Shown: positions 1-8,670 of the stretch, piece after piece | Layout of the letters: each line of letters opens with the position of its first letter | How positions within the stretch are numbered: the stretch's first letter is position 1 | DNA from: Sedimentisphaerales bacterium | GTDB lineage: Bacteria; Planctomycetota; Phycisphaerae; Sedimentisphaerales; SM23-30 | Length of the DNA stretch: 64,000 nucleotides | Assembly: GCA_028281535.1 (NCBI GenBank) | Contig: JANQJS010000003.1 | Span: 62,001 to 126,000, forward strand | Reading direction: 5' to 3' | Program-made: the position numbers and the translations under genes | Notes under the pieces: model-generated | Databases searched by the model: none | Seen by the model: only the letters and a program-made list of their open reading frames with translations | What the model was told of the DNA's origin: nothing

Positions 1-2
1 AT

Positions 3-1316
3 TCGACAGATCATCGTTGGTTTCTGCCTCACTTTGAGAAAATGCTTTATGATCAGGCGATGCTTGCAATGGCGTATCTAGAAGCCTATCAGGCGACAGG
101 GAATAAAAATTATGCCCAGACGGCAGAAAAAATATTTACCTATGTTTTGCGAGATATGACATCAACAGAAGGTGGATTTTATTCAGCTGAAGATGCTGAT
201 AGTGAAGGTGAAGAAGGAAAGTTTTATCTCTGGGATCGTCAGGAACTCATTAAGGTATTAGGTGAAAAAGAAGGTGAGTTATTTGCTAAAGTATACAATG
301 CAACACCTGATGGCAATTATTTTGAGGAAGCGACTGGGCATCGTACAGGAACCAACCATTTTTATCTGGAAGATGCTATTGACGAAATCGCTCAGCAGTT
401 GGAGATGGATGCCAATGAATTAATACAGCGATTAGAAGGATCTCGTAAAAAACTATTTGATGTTCGTGAAAAACGCATTCACCCTTATAAAGATGATAAA
501 ATCTTGACAGATTGGAATGGTCTTATGATAGCCGCATTTGCTAAGGGGGCTGAAATTCTTAATAATGCGACTTATGCTCAGGCGGCACAAAAAGCCGCCC
601 AGTTTATCGAGAAAAAACTGACTAAAGATGGCGAATTGCTCCATCGTTATCGTCAAGGGCAAGCAGGTATTGTGGCCAATTTGGATGACTATGCTTTTAT
701 GATTTGGGGATTGTTGAATTTGTATGAAGCAGATTTCAATGTTGTCCATCTAGAGCGTGCAATACAACTTCAAGACATCATGATGAAAAAGTTCTGGGAT
801 ACTGAGCATGGTGGTTTCTTTTTTACCGTTGACAATAACCCAGATTTGATTGTGCGTCAGAAGGATGTCTATGACGGTGCCATACCATCGGGCAATTCTG
901 TGTCTATGTTGAATCTTTACCGGCTAAGCCGTATCACAGGTAAAACAGAGTATGAAGAAAATGCCCAAAAAATCGGCAAAGCATTTTACAATCAGGTTGC
1001 TCCCAATGGATCGCAATATAGTATGATGATGTGTGGTTTGGCTTTTGGTGTTGGGCCTTCTTATGAAATCGTGATTTCGGGTGATCCTAGCAAAGAAGAT
1101 ACCAAGGCAATGATTGCTGCTCTTCGTGAAAAATATATTCCACATAAAGTGATTATTTTGCGAAACCATGAAGCGTCACCAGCGATTAGTCAATTAGCAA
1201 CTTATACAGAGAACCAGGTGATGATCGATAACAAAGCCACTGCTTATGTTTGCCAGAATTTTACTTGCTCAGCACCGACAACTGATGTCAAAAAAATGAT
1301 GGAGCTAATTAAATAG
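3..1316 (+). CDS. YyaL/DUF255-family protein (thioredoxin-domain/six-hairpin), C-terminal part
   Basis: The gene is cut by the window start. The frame is open from base 3, and the first residues (RWFLPHFEKMLYDQA) are the conserved signature found just after the thioredoxin-like domain of the YyaL/SPATA20 family. What remains is the alpha/alpha-barrel-like half, with GGFYSAEDADSEGEEGKFY, a DWNGLM motif and an AIPSGNS motif typical of the family. Members are about 600-700 residues, so roughly the N-terminal 230 residues, including the thioredoxin domain, lie outside. The biochemical role of the family is not settled. The barrel resembles N-acylglucosamine epimerase or cellobiose epimerase folds. 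No terminator hairpin is obvious after the stop. Family assignment is firm, function open. Confidence 0.9.
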   Translation, partial: STDHRWFLPHFEKMLYDQAMLAMAYLEAYQATGNKNYAQTAEKIFTYVLRDMTSTEGGFYSAEDADSEGEEGKFYLWDRQELIKVLGEKEGELFAKVYNATPDGNYFEEATGHRTGTNHFYLEDAIDEIAQQLEMDANELIQRLEGSRKKLFDVREKRIHPYKDDKILTDWNGLMIAAFAKGAEILNNATYAQAAQKAAQFIEKKLTKDGELLHRYRQGQAGIVANLDDYAFMIWGLLNLYEADFNVVHLERAIQLQDIMMKKFWDTEHGGFFFTVDNNPDLIVRQKDVYDGAIPSGNSVSMLNLYRLSRITGKTEYEENAQKIGKAFYNQVAPNGSQYSMMMCGLAFGVGPSYEIVISGDPSKEDTKAMIAALREKYIPHKVIILRNHEASPAISQLATYTENQVMIDNKATAYVCQNFTCSAPTTDVKKMMELIK

Positions 1317-1801
1317 CATTCATGCCATCTTTAAAATCTGCTTGAATATATTAAGATCTTAAAATGATAAACGAGAAAGCAGGTATGAGTCCAATGCCTG
1401 ATACAACCTCTTACTTCAATTTCTTGTTATCTTTGTAATAGAACACTCGAAATCTCCATTATTGAGTTATCGGTCCCTAGCTTATTTCCTATATCAAAAG
1501 TAGGATGTTACATACCATCAGTATGTTGTTTTCGTACAACATCTATCCTCTATCCATAGATTCTCTAAAGGACTTCACAAAGTATCAACATATATCGTAA
1601 CTCGTGATATTTGTTCAATATAGCTAAAAAGAGTGAAGATTCTATTGCGAATTGTTGTGTATGGCACAGTGATTGCAATTATACACAGTCCTGTCGGAAA
1701 TGGTGTATAAGTTGAGATTGTTTCGGGTATTTCAAGTACGATTTTTGTGTAGAAAAATTATAACGTTAGGTAAGACAGTTATTTAATTCTGGGAGAAAAA
1801 A
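1317..1801. other. Intergenic region of 485 bp with a possible three-way-junction RNA fold
   Basis: No convincing ORF is present. Around 1504-1543 short complementary blocks could form a three-way junction: GATGT (1504-1508) with ACATC (1539-1543), ACATAC (1510-1515) with GTATGT (1521-1526), and a weak inner pairing between them. It lies about 260 bases before the next gene, so it could be a leader element or chance. The ribosome-binding site of the next gene is GGGAG at 1791-1795. Confidence 0.35.
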
Positions 1802-4126
1802 ATGACGCAACGCAAATCACTATGGAAAATGTTTACTTTGTTAATCATCGCTCTCGTTGGCATGAATAGTCAACTCATGGCCGATGGTACAGAAACATTG
1901 GGCACACCGACGATTAATATCGAAAAAGGTACCAGTATTATTGTTAAAGGGGTTGGTTTGAATGTTCAGCCCGGTAATATTGATGTGACCGTTCCAGCAG
2001 GCAATACTGTTAAGCAGGTTGTTCTCTATTGGTCGGGTTTCTACTTTAATGAAGTGGTTCCTGGTGATGAAACAATGGCCATTGATGTATCAGGTAATTC
2101 TGTGACGGGTGATAAAATTGGCGGAACCATCAATTTTTTCAAAAATGGTAATACCGCAGCCTATCGCAAAGATATTACGGATTTAGGTCTGATTGGTGTC
2201 GGGGCAAACTCGATTACCATCAGCGGATTATCTTTTACCCTGGAGCAGCATGGTGCTGGCCTTCTGGTGATTCTGGATGACGGTGTTAGCCCATTAGTTG
2301 ATTTAGGTTGGGTTGATGGTGCAGATAATGCCTATCGTTTCTTTGCAGATCCAAAACGATATACCATTCCTCAGACGTTTACTTTTGGTGCTTCGACCGA
2401 AGCTCGAATTGCTCAATTAAGCGTCATGGCAGGAAGTGTACAAGGCCCAGATGACAATGGTGGAATTCGTCCAAACCTCATTAAAGTAACTATACCTGGT
2501 CAAGCAGATCAGGACTTTATCAACGTGTTAGCTAGTAATGATGGCGACGAATTTGATACGTTAACTCTCGATATCAATGTGCCAGCTGGTGCGACTCAAT
2601 TGACTGCAGAACTTATTTCTGAAGATGTTAATAACACCGGTGCTCTACCAGCTTCTATGGTTTGGGTAGGGGGTGGTTTATTCATTCAACCTCAAGTGGT
2701 ATGTAGCGGTTCTATTGGTGATTTTGTCTGGGATGATCTGAATGGTAACGGCATTCAGGATGGTGGCGAACCTGGCCTTCAAGGTGTGACCGTTACTTTA
2801 AGTGATAACGTTGGCGTTATTGCGACCACCTCGACGGGTGCTAATGGTGAGTATCTATTTGAAGGTCTTTGCCGCGGTGAGTATTCTGTGGCTGTTGACG
2901 GTTTAACCGTTCCTGCTGGGATGACACCAACCACAGAAAATTCTGGTGGTAATGATGCGATAGATAGCGATGAAAATCCAAAGTCTGTCAATCTTCCTAC
3001 TGATAGCAGTAGCGATCTTACTGTAGATTTTGGTTTTGTCAAACCCGCCCAGGAGTGCAGTTTGGATCTGGCGATTGATTATTGCATTGGGCGTAAAACA
3101 ACACCTCCAAGTGATAATGATTGCGATGGTAAACTCAAACAACTGACTTTCATCTATACGGGTGAAGGTTGTGCCGCGAGCAATAATTCACAAGATAGTG
3201 ATCAATGTAAAAAGAGTGCAAACAACGCAGATAATGTCACAATCAAAGTCTTTAATGCCCATTGGCAATTGATCGATATCTTCCGCCATGTTTCATTGGA
3301 AGATGAATTTACCGTAAGTTCTCATCATTTTGGTGATGAAATTCGTGTGAAAATTTACAACCAACATTGGGAAAAAATCGAATATCTAACCATTCATACC
3401 TCTTGTTCAGAACCTTTAAATAAAGGTGATCAATTTGGTAGCCTGTTGGTTGACGAAATTGTGACAAACAATAATGAAGATAAACATTATGGTTTCAAAG
3501 ATTTTTATAAGAAGAAATGTAATGATGATGAACCCAAAGATGAATGTCGCAAGAAATTACCTCGTAAAGGTGCCAATGTTGAATTTGTATACACTGTGAC
3601 AAACACGGGTTCCTCTACAGTCAACAATGTCGAAGTCACTGACGGTCTAGGTGTTGTTCCAGGTAGTCCGATTGCATCGATCGCTGCAGATGAATCTGTC
3701 GAATTAGTCGTCAATGTATTCCTAGATTCAGAAGCATGGGTTATGGTTACAGCGCAAAGCGGTGATAATTGCAGTGCCAACGCCAAAGTAGACATCGACA
3801 TGAAAGAACCTAAAGAAGACGACGATGAATGCAAAGGCAAACATTGCGATGAAGAGCAAGAAGAAAACTGTCGTCATGGCAAGTGTGATGACGATGAAGA
3901 GGAAGATGATGACAGAGACTGTCGTGACAAAGATCGTGACGATGACGAAGAAGAAAACGAAAAAGAGTGTCGTCGTGGAAAATGTGAAAAAGACGATGAT
4001 CAAGATAAAGAAGAAGATGAACGTAAAGAACGAAATCGAAAAGATAAAGAGGATGACGACGAAGATGACGATGATAAAGATCGTGGTCGTAATTGTAAAA
4101 AGAAATCCTGGTGGAAATGGTGGTAG
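1802..4126 (+). CDS. Secreted SdrD_B/DUF11-containing surface protein with Cys-studded charged tail
   Basis: A 774-residue exported protein with a signal peptide at about 1-27 (hydrophobic core, cleavage near LMADG). Residues 30-298 form a beta-rich domain I cannot name. Residues 302-413 are an SdrD_B/Cna-B-like repeat, with GSIGDFVWDDLNGNGIQDGG as its hallmark. Residues 418-575 hold a cysteine-containing beta domain with a TGEGCAASNNSQ motif. Residues 585-665 are a DUF11-like domain with YTVTNTGSSTV. The last 110 residues are almost only D, E, K and R, with paired cysteines (CKGKHC, CRHGKC, CRRGKC), and the protein ends in WWKWW. No LPXTG or PEP-CTERM anchor is visible. A good RBS (GGGAG, 1791) supports the start, and a terminator follows at 4167. 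A role at the cell surface is inferred; a specific function cannot be assigned. Confidence 0.85.
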   Translation: MTQRKSLWKMFTLLIIALVGMNSQLMADGTETLGTPTINIEKGTSIIVKGVGLNVQPGNIDVTVPAGNTVKQVVLYWSGFYFNEVVPGDETMAIDVSGNSVTGDKIGGTINFFKNGNTAAYRKDITDLGLIGVGANSITISGLSFTLEQHGAGLLVILDDGVSPLVDLGWVDGADNAYRFFADPKRYTIPQTFTFGASTEARIAQLSVMAGSVQGPDDNGGIRPNLIKVTIPGQADQDFINVLASNDGDEFDTLTLDINVPAGATQLTAELISEDVNNTGALPASMVWVGGGLFIQPQVVCSGSIGDFVWDDLNGNGIQDGGEPGLQGVTVTLSDNVGVIATTSTGANGEYLFEGLCRGEYSVAVDGLTVPAGMTPTTENSGGNDAIDSDENPKSVNLPTDSSSDLTVDFGFVKPAQECSLDLAIDYCIGRKTTPPSDNDCDGKLKQLTFIYTGEGCAASNNSQDSDQCKKSANNADNVTIKVFNAHWQLIDIFRHVSLEDEFTVSSHHFGDEIRVKIYNQHWEKIEYLTIHTSCSEPLNKGDQFGSLLVDEIVTNNNEDKHYGFKDFYKKKCNDDEPKDECRKKLPRKGANVEFVYTVTNTGSSTVNNVEVTDGLGVVPGSPIASIAADESVELVVNVFLDSEAWVMVTAQSGDNCSANAKVDIDMKEPKEDDDECKGKHCDEEQEENCRHGKCDDDEEEDDDRDCRDKDRDDDEEENEKECRRGKCEKDDDQDKEEDERKERNRKDKEDDDEDDDDKDRGRNCKKKSWWKWW

Positions 4127-4166
4127 TCCTCCTGTTATCTTTTTGATGGAATGATAAACTAATCAA

Positions 4167-4198
4167 GGACTGTGGGCTTAGCTCGCAGTCCTTTTTTT
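4167..4198 (+). terminator. Rho-independent terminator after the SdrD_B protein gene
   Basis: GGACTGTGGGC (4167-4177) pairs with GCTCGCAGTCC (4181-4191), with two G-U pairs, and is followed by a run of seven T. It sits 40 bases after the stop codon. Confidence 0.85.
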
Positions 4199-4254
4199 AT
4201 AGCTTTTATTGAATATAATTGCTAAACCTCTCGGCTGACGCTAGCATATCCCTT

Positions 4255-6297
4255 ATGTCAAAGCGATTTATACTCATCAATACGATTTTTGCCATTGTCA
4301 TGCTGACCGTTTGGTTAGCGGCACGATCTATCCTCTGCAGCCTGGGGATCTGGCAGGAAGATATAGCAGGAGCGGAATCGTTAACGACGGATCAGTTTAT
4401 TCTCGCAATAATAAATATCTTTACGAACGGATTACTATTACTCATTTGGTCCAGTTGTTTAACCCTTTATGGGATAGCCTGTCTTACTTTATTGCGATTA
4501 GATGAGTTGCCGTTAGGGCAAAAAATTCTCTTGGGGTTTGGGATCGGTCTTGTCGAAATGTGTCTTGTGACATTTATCCTCGGTTGGCTAGGGTGGCTAA
4601 GCCAATCTATCATGATAGGCCTTATCATCATTATGGCATTGTTTGGTCTCTTTATGCTCCGCAATCATCTAAAAAACATTTTCACGTTTTCAAAATTCGT
4701 ATCGAGTGAAAAGTCAATCTGGCTTACCGCATTGCTTATTCCCATTGCATCATTGGCATTCATGGCATCCATGTTGCCATCAGGAATTCTATGGCATGAT
4801 GATGGCAAAGGTTATGACGTATTGGAATATCATCTACAGTTACCAAAAGAGTATACCCAAATGGGACAAATCACCGAGCGGCCGCATAATGTTTTCAGCT
4901 ATATGCCTGAAAATATGGAGATGCTCTATCTGGTTGCGATGCTCATCAAATCCGATCACATCGAAGGCATGTATTTAGGAAAAATACTCAATTGGCTATT
5001 GGCTGTTTGTTTACTTGTTGCGGTTTTTCAGTTTACCTGTCAATGGAGTCGGACCGGAGCAATCATCGCGACATTAGCCATTGCCGGACCGCAACTATTT
5101 TTTGTTTCGACCATTGCTTACGTGGAAACGCTCATGCTCTTGATGTTTACACTAGGGTTAGGCTGTGCCTTTAAAATGACCAGCTGCTTAGATGAGCAGC
5201 GTTGGACTTACGCTCTTTTAAGTGGCATTTTTATAGGGGCAGCTTGTGGCACAAAATATACCGCACTGGTCATGGCCGCTCCTATAGTGGCAATCGTTGT
5301 ACTCATGATAACAAAATGGCATTGGCAAACGTTTGGCATTTTTCTATTTGCTCTTTGTCTGACCTTTTCTCCCTGGTTAATCAAAAATGCCATTCTCACA
5401 GGTAATCCCGTTTTTCCACTCGCGGCGAAAACGCTGGGACAACACCATTGGTCCGATGAGCAGGTCGATCGATGGAATCAGTCGGTACAAGCCAAATTGT
5501 CAGATGAAGAAATTGAAAAAGGAATCATTTATTCAAAAATAAAAAAACTTTTACAGCAGTTACTCCTTCCAAAATATTATGGGGGGGTATGTATCATTGC
5601 AGGTCTAATCCTCCTTGTTGCTCGTAAAGCGATAAGTCAGCGTGTCGTAATGATTCTACTATTAGGTTTTTGCATCCAGTTACTCTTTTGGACAGGTTTT
5701 ACCCATCTGCAGAGTCGATTCCTTCTTTTTATCCTCATACCCCTGGCATTTTTAATCGCCATGCTTTGGTCGCATATACAATCGTTCATATTAAAGAAAG
5801 CACTTGTTGCGATAACCATCGTTTTTACCACATTTCATTTGTTGATCTGTGTGGATGCATATGCAACAAGTACTAAGCTGCCAACCAGCCAGTATGGTTT
5901 TTTCCCTTTAGTATTTCGGGATGAAATCATTGCCGCGGCATACCCTTTTTCAGATCCCCTAGAAATACAACTGAATAAAAAATGCTTGTTTGTCGGAGAA
6001 GCCCGTCCATTTTATACCCTTTGCGATGTGGTCTATCATACCGTCTATGATCATTGCGAACTTAACGAAAGATTGGCTTCAGAAGAGATTGTGGCAAACG
6101 TTATTCGCTGGCTCAATGATGAAGGCATCACGCACATGTATGTTGATTGGAATGAAGTCAATCGCTTACACAAGAATTACAATTTCGCACCTGCCATAAC
6201 ACCTGATGCAATAAAAAAACTTGAGCAGGCTGGATTACGACTCATCGAAAGGCAGACCCTTGCAAGGTACCCAATAGAACTTTACGAAGTAAAATAA
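4255..6297 (+). CDS. Multi-pass membrane protein, GT39/ArnT-like glycosyltransferase
   Basis: About 680 residues with 11-13 predicted membrane segments. An early luminal acidic stretch (DDGKGYDVLEYHLQLPKEY, near residue 185 from this start) resembles the first periplasmic loop of GT-C enzymes such as PMT/ArnT, where an Asp is catalytic. The C-terminal ~130 residues are soluble. An upstream TTG at 4219 would add 12 residues; I prefer the ATG at 4255 because the hydrophobic segment follows it directly, but neither start has a strong RBS. Known GT-C enzymes move sugars from polyprenyl-phosphate carriers to protein or lipid. The acceptor here cannot be read from context. It stands alone between a terminator and the aminotransferase gene. 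An O-antigen-ligase-like membrane protein is the alternative. Confidence 0.6.
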   Translation: MSKRFILINTIFAIVMLTVWLAARSILCSLGIWQEDIAGAESLTTDQFILAIINIFTNGLLLLIWSSCLTLYGIACLTLLRLDELPLGQKILLGFGIGLVEMCLVTFILGWLGWLSQSIMIGLIIIMALFGLFMLRNHLKNIFTFSKFVSSEKSIWLTALLIPIASLAFMASMLPSGILWHDDGKGYDVLEYHLQLPKEYTQMGQITERPHNVFSYMPENMEMLYLVAMLIKSDHIEGMYLGKILNWLLAVCLLVAVFQFTCQWSRTGAIIATLAIAGPQLFFVSTIAYVETLMLLMFTLGLGCAFKMTSCLDEQRWTYALLSGIFIGAACGTKYTALVMAAPIVAIVVLMITKWHWQTFGIFLFALCLTFSPWLIKNAILTGNPVFPLAAKTLGQHHWSDEQVDRWNQSVQAKLSDEEIEKGIIYSKIKKLLQQLLLPKYYGGVCIIAGLILLVARKAISQRVVMILLLGFCIQLLFWTGFTHLQSRFLLFILIPLAFLIAMLWSHIQSFILKKALVAITIVFTTFHLLICVDAYATSTKLPTSQYGFFPLVFRDEIIAAAYPFSDPLEIQLNKKCLFVGEARPFYTLCDVVYHTVYDHCELNERLASEEIVANVIRWLNDEGITHMYVDWNEVNRLHKNYNFAPAITPDAIKKLEQAGLRLIERQTLARYPIELYEVK

Positions 6298-6326
6298 TAC
6301 TTTATAATATGTTAGAATCGTCAGGT

Positions 6327-6358
6327 GCTATGTCCACGTTTACGTGGGCTTACATAGC
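6327..6358. terminator. Hairpin between the membrane protein and aminotransferase genes
   Basis: GCTATGT...CCACGT pairs with ACGTGGG...ACATAGC around a TT loop, with a small asymmetry. There is no T-run, so it may be a weak terminator or a member of a hairpin repeat family (compare 11530-11555, which also contains CCCAC/GTGGG arms). Confidence 0.45.
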
Positions 6359-6397
6359 TCAACCAATAAATATAATTGCCCCAGTAAAGGCTATTGA

Positions 6398-7507
6398 ATG
6401 GAAATCGAAACCAACATACCAAAACGTATTCTCATGGGGCCTGGTCCCAGCAACGCTAACCCACGAGTATTAAACGCCATGTCTCGCCCGCTCATTGGGC
6501 ATCTCGATCCAGAATTTCTAAAGATCATGGATCAAACCAAAGAGATGCTGCGAACACTTTTCAAGACCAAAAACGAAATGACTTTTCCCATTTCCGCACC
6601 CGCCAGTGCGGCAATGGAATGTTGTATCGTTAACCTATTAGAGCCTGGCGACACTGCTTTGATCTGCGTCAATGGGGTCTTTGGTCAGCGCATGTGTGAA
6701 AATGTTGAGCGGTGCGGTGCCAAACTCATTCGTGTGGATGCTCCGTGGGGCCAGCCAATTGATCCGGAGTTAGTAGAAACCGAATTAATAGAGAATAAAC
6801 CCAAACTAGTCTGTATCGTTCACGCAGAAACTAGCACTGGCCTTCGACAGCCACTGGAAGAGATCGGTAAGTTGGCGAAAGACTATGATGCACTATTTCT
6901 GGTTGATGCTGTCACCAGTCTGGCAGGTATTGACGTGCAGATGGATAATTGGAAGATCGATGCGATTTACAGCGGCACACAAAAATGTCTCAGCGCTCCT
7001 CCAGGACTCTCACCTGTATCCTTTAGTGAGAATGCATTACAAAAAATTCGCAATCGACAATCAAAAGTACAAAGCTGGTTTCTCGATATCAATCTATTGG
7101 ACAGTTATTGGAGCGGTGAAAAAAGAGCTTACCATCATACCGCACCCGTTAGTTCAATTTTTGCCCTGCATGAAGCGTTAAAAATCGTTTTGGAAGAAGG
7201 GCTTGAGAATCGATTCAAGAGACATCAACAGAATCATGAACTGTTAAAAGAAGGATTAGAAAAGCTTGGGTTTGAATTTGTCGTAGATGAAGCCCATCGA
7301 TTACCTCAGCTTAATGCGGTTAAAATTCCTGCCGGAGTCGATGATGCAAAGGTCCGATCGCAACTTCTAAACGAGTTCAATATCGAAATAGGTGCAGGTC
7401 TGGGTGAATTTGCTGGGAAAGTCTGGCGTATTGGTCTAATGGGAGAAAGTAGCCAACCTGAATATATTAACCAGTTATTAGAAGCTCTTAAGAAGCTTAT
7501 AAAATAA
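6398..7507 (+). CDS. Alanine--glyoxylate / serine--pyruvate-type aminotransferase (class V PLP)
   Basis: A 369-residue class V aminotransferase. It starts with the family signature LMGPGPSNANPRVL, has HAETSTG at 142-148, the PLP-pyridine Asp in VDAVTS (D170) and the Schiff-base Lys in SGTQKCLSAPPG (K196). This matches AGXT/serine-glyoxylate aminotransferase in length and motif order. Such enzymes convert glyoxylate to glycine using alanine or serine as amino donor, in the cytoplasm. The glycolate/D-lactate-type dehydrogenase 1.2 kb downstream could supply glyoxylate, which makes a glycolate-glyoxylate-glycine route plausible. The amino donor cannot be told from sequence alone. It has its own 5' region and no partner within 80 bases upstream. 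Confidence 0.9.
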   Translation: MEIETNIPKRILMGPGPSNANPRVLNAMSRPLIGHLDPEFLKIMDQTKEMLRTLFKTKNEMTFPISAPASAAMECCIVNLLEPGDTALICVNGVFGQRMCENVERCGAKLIRVDAPWGQPIDPELVETELIENKPKLVCIVHAETSTGLRQPLEEIGKLAKDYDALFLVDAVTSLAGIDVQMDNWKIDAIYSGTQKCLSAPPGLSPVSFSENALQKIRNRQSKVQSWFLDINLLDSYWSGEKRAYHHTAPVSSIFALHEALKIVLEEGLENRFKRHQQNHELLKEGLEKLGFEFVVDEAHRLPQLNAVKIPAGVDDAKVRSQLLNEFNIEIGAGLGEFAGKVWRIGLMGESSQPEYINQLLEALKKLIK

Positions 7508-7511
7508 ATTT

Positions 7512-8531
7512 TTAAGAACTTTGACTGCTCACCAAATTGACTTCTTCGGTCATCGCAAGGGCTTTAAAGTGAATGTCAATATCTTGAAGTGATTTTTCGA
7601 ATTGTGTTTGCGTTTCTTCAAATGAACCAGGCTGATGGATACTGTTGCTGAGTTCATGATAAACGATTTTTAAAGAGGTCAGTTTATCTTTTGGGAACCC
7701 TTCAGGAAGTGCGTAGTGCTCCATGAGTGCTTCACAATCAAATTTTCCATCGAGGCCTGTGACCCGATGCAAGTATTGTTCAATAAATACCCGCAAATAA
7801 AATATCCCAGCCAATGGCATACCGCCATGATTGGATATCAGAGCGTTACTCATATGAGTCTGCTCTTCTTTTGGAATATATTTCGCTATATGAGCAGATG
7901 GAAAACTGCTGACACCCACGATTTGAAGTTTACAACCGTTTTTCGATGAATAATCTTTTCGTACAAAAAAGACCACCGGCTCCTTGCGGCACTTCTGGCA
8001 AATATAAGGCAAAACAAACACACTGGCTGACTTTGAATCATTCAAACCATACTGAATATTCGATGGTACATAATTCAAACCCTCATACCCAGATGTGTGA
8101 CTGGTCACTTCACCTTTGCAATGAGTACAACTGATATCCACTTTAGGAATCGTAATATGACTCATGGCCTGCTCAAGCTCGGTTTGCGAAAACAAGTTGG
8201 TCGCAGAACCCGCATACTCACAATCAAATGACCAAAGCGATGAGAGGATTGCATCTTTTAACCCAAAAAATTCTTTTTGAACGACTTGTGATTCTGCCTC
8301 AGATAAAGCCCGGCGTTCTTGCAGACCAAATTGATTGGTTGTCTGAACAATATATTCCTGTTGTTGAATCTTTTTATCGAGGGGGGATAGATCCAGGCGG
8401 ATACTGCCATAGATACTTCGCGTTTCCAATAAGCTGGCGATCGATGTCTTGATCAGCTCTTTGGCTTGTTGGATTAATTCGTCGCGATAGGTTTCAAACC
8501 CTTTGAAGCCATTTAAATTACTTTGAATCAT
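7512..8531 (-). CDS. CxxC zinc-ribbon protein with DUF4145-like C-terminus
   Basis: About 339 residues, cytoplasmic, no signal peptide. Two CxxC pairs (SCTHCKG and YICQKCRKE), about 60 residues apart, look like a zinc knuckle in the middle. The C-terminal ~100 residues (LRVFIEQYLHRVTG ... LKIVYHELSNSIHQPG) resemble the DUF4145/HEPN-like helical module often found with defence or nucleic-acid-associated proteins. I chose the ATG at 8531, with AAGG about 12 bases upstream, over a TTG at 8561. It ends 4 bases after the convergent aminotransferase gene. Function is unknown; the DUF4145 match is by eye. Confidence 0.65.
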   Translation of the reverse strand: MIQSNLNGFKGFETYRDELIQQAKELIKTSIASLLETRSIYGSIRLDLSPLDKKIQQQEYIVQTTNQFGLQERRALSEAESQVVQKEFFGLKDAILSSLWSFDCEYAGSATNLFSQTELEQAMSHITIPKVDISCTHCKGEVTSHTSGYEGLNYVPSNIQYGLNDSKSASVFVLPYICQKCRKEPVVFFVRKDYSSKNGCKLQIVGVSSFPSAHIAKYIPKEEQTHMSNALISNHGGMPLAGIFYLRVFIEQYLHRVTGLDGKFDCEALMEHYALPEGFPKDKLTSLKIVYHELSNSIHQPGSFEETQTQFEKSLQDIDIHFKALAMTEEVNLVSSQSS

Positions 8532-8670
8532 GAACGTCGACCTTGTAGTTTCTTGAAGCAATGTAGAGAAGTCCTATTCCAATATGCTACTAATTTCGGC
8601 ATTCAAACTTGGTTACTATAGACATTTATAGGTCTAGACAAAAATAATTCATAGATTAAAATCTAGTCAT

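Noticed and set aside
3505-4166. Several long reading frames on both strands over the charged tail of the surface protein
   Set aside because: They mirror the repetitive GAT/GAA/AAA codons of the real gene, have odd low-complexity compositions and no RBS.
7716-8452. Plus-strand reading frames opposite the CxxC protein gene
   Set aside because: Short, no RBS, and antisense to a gene with clear zinc-ribbon and helical motifs.
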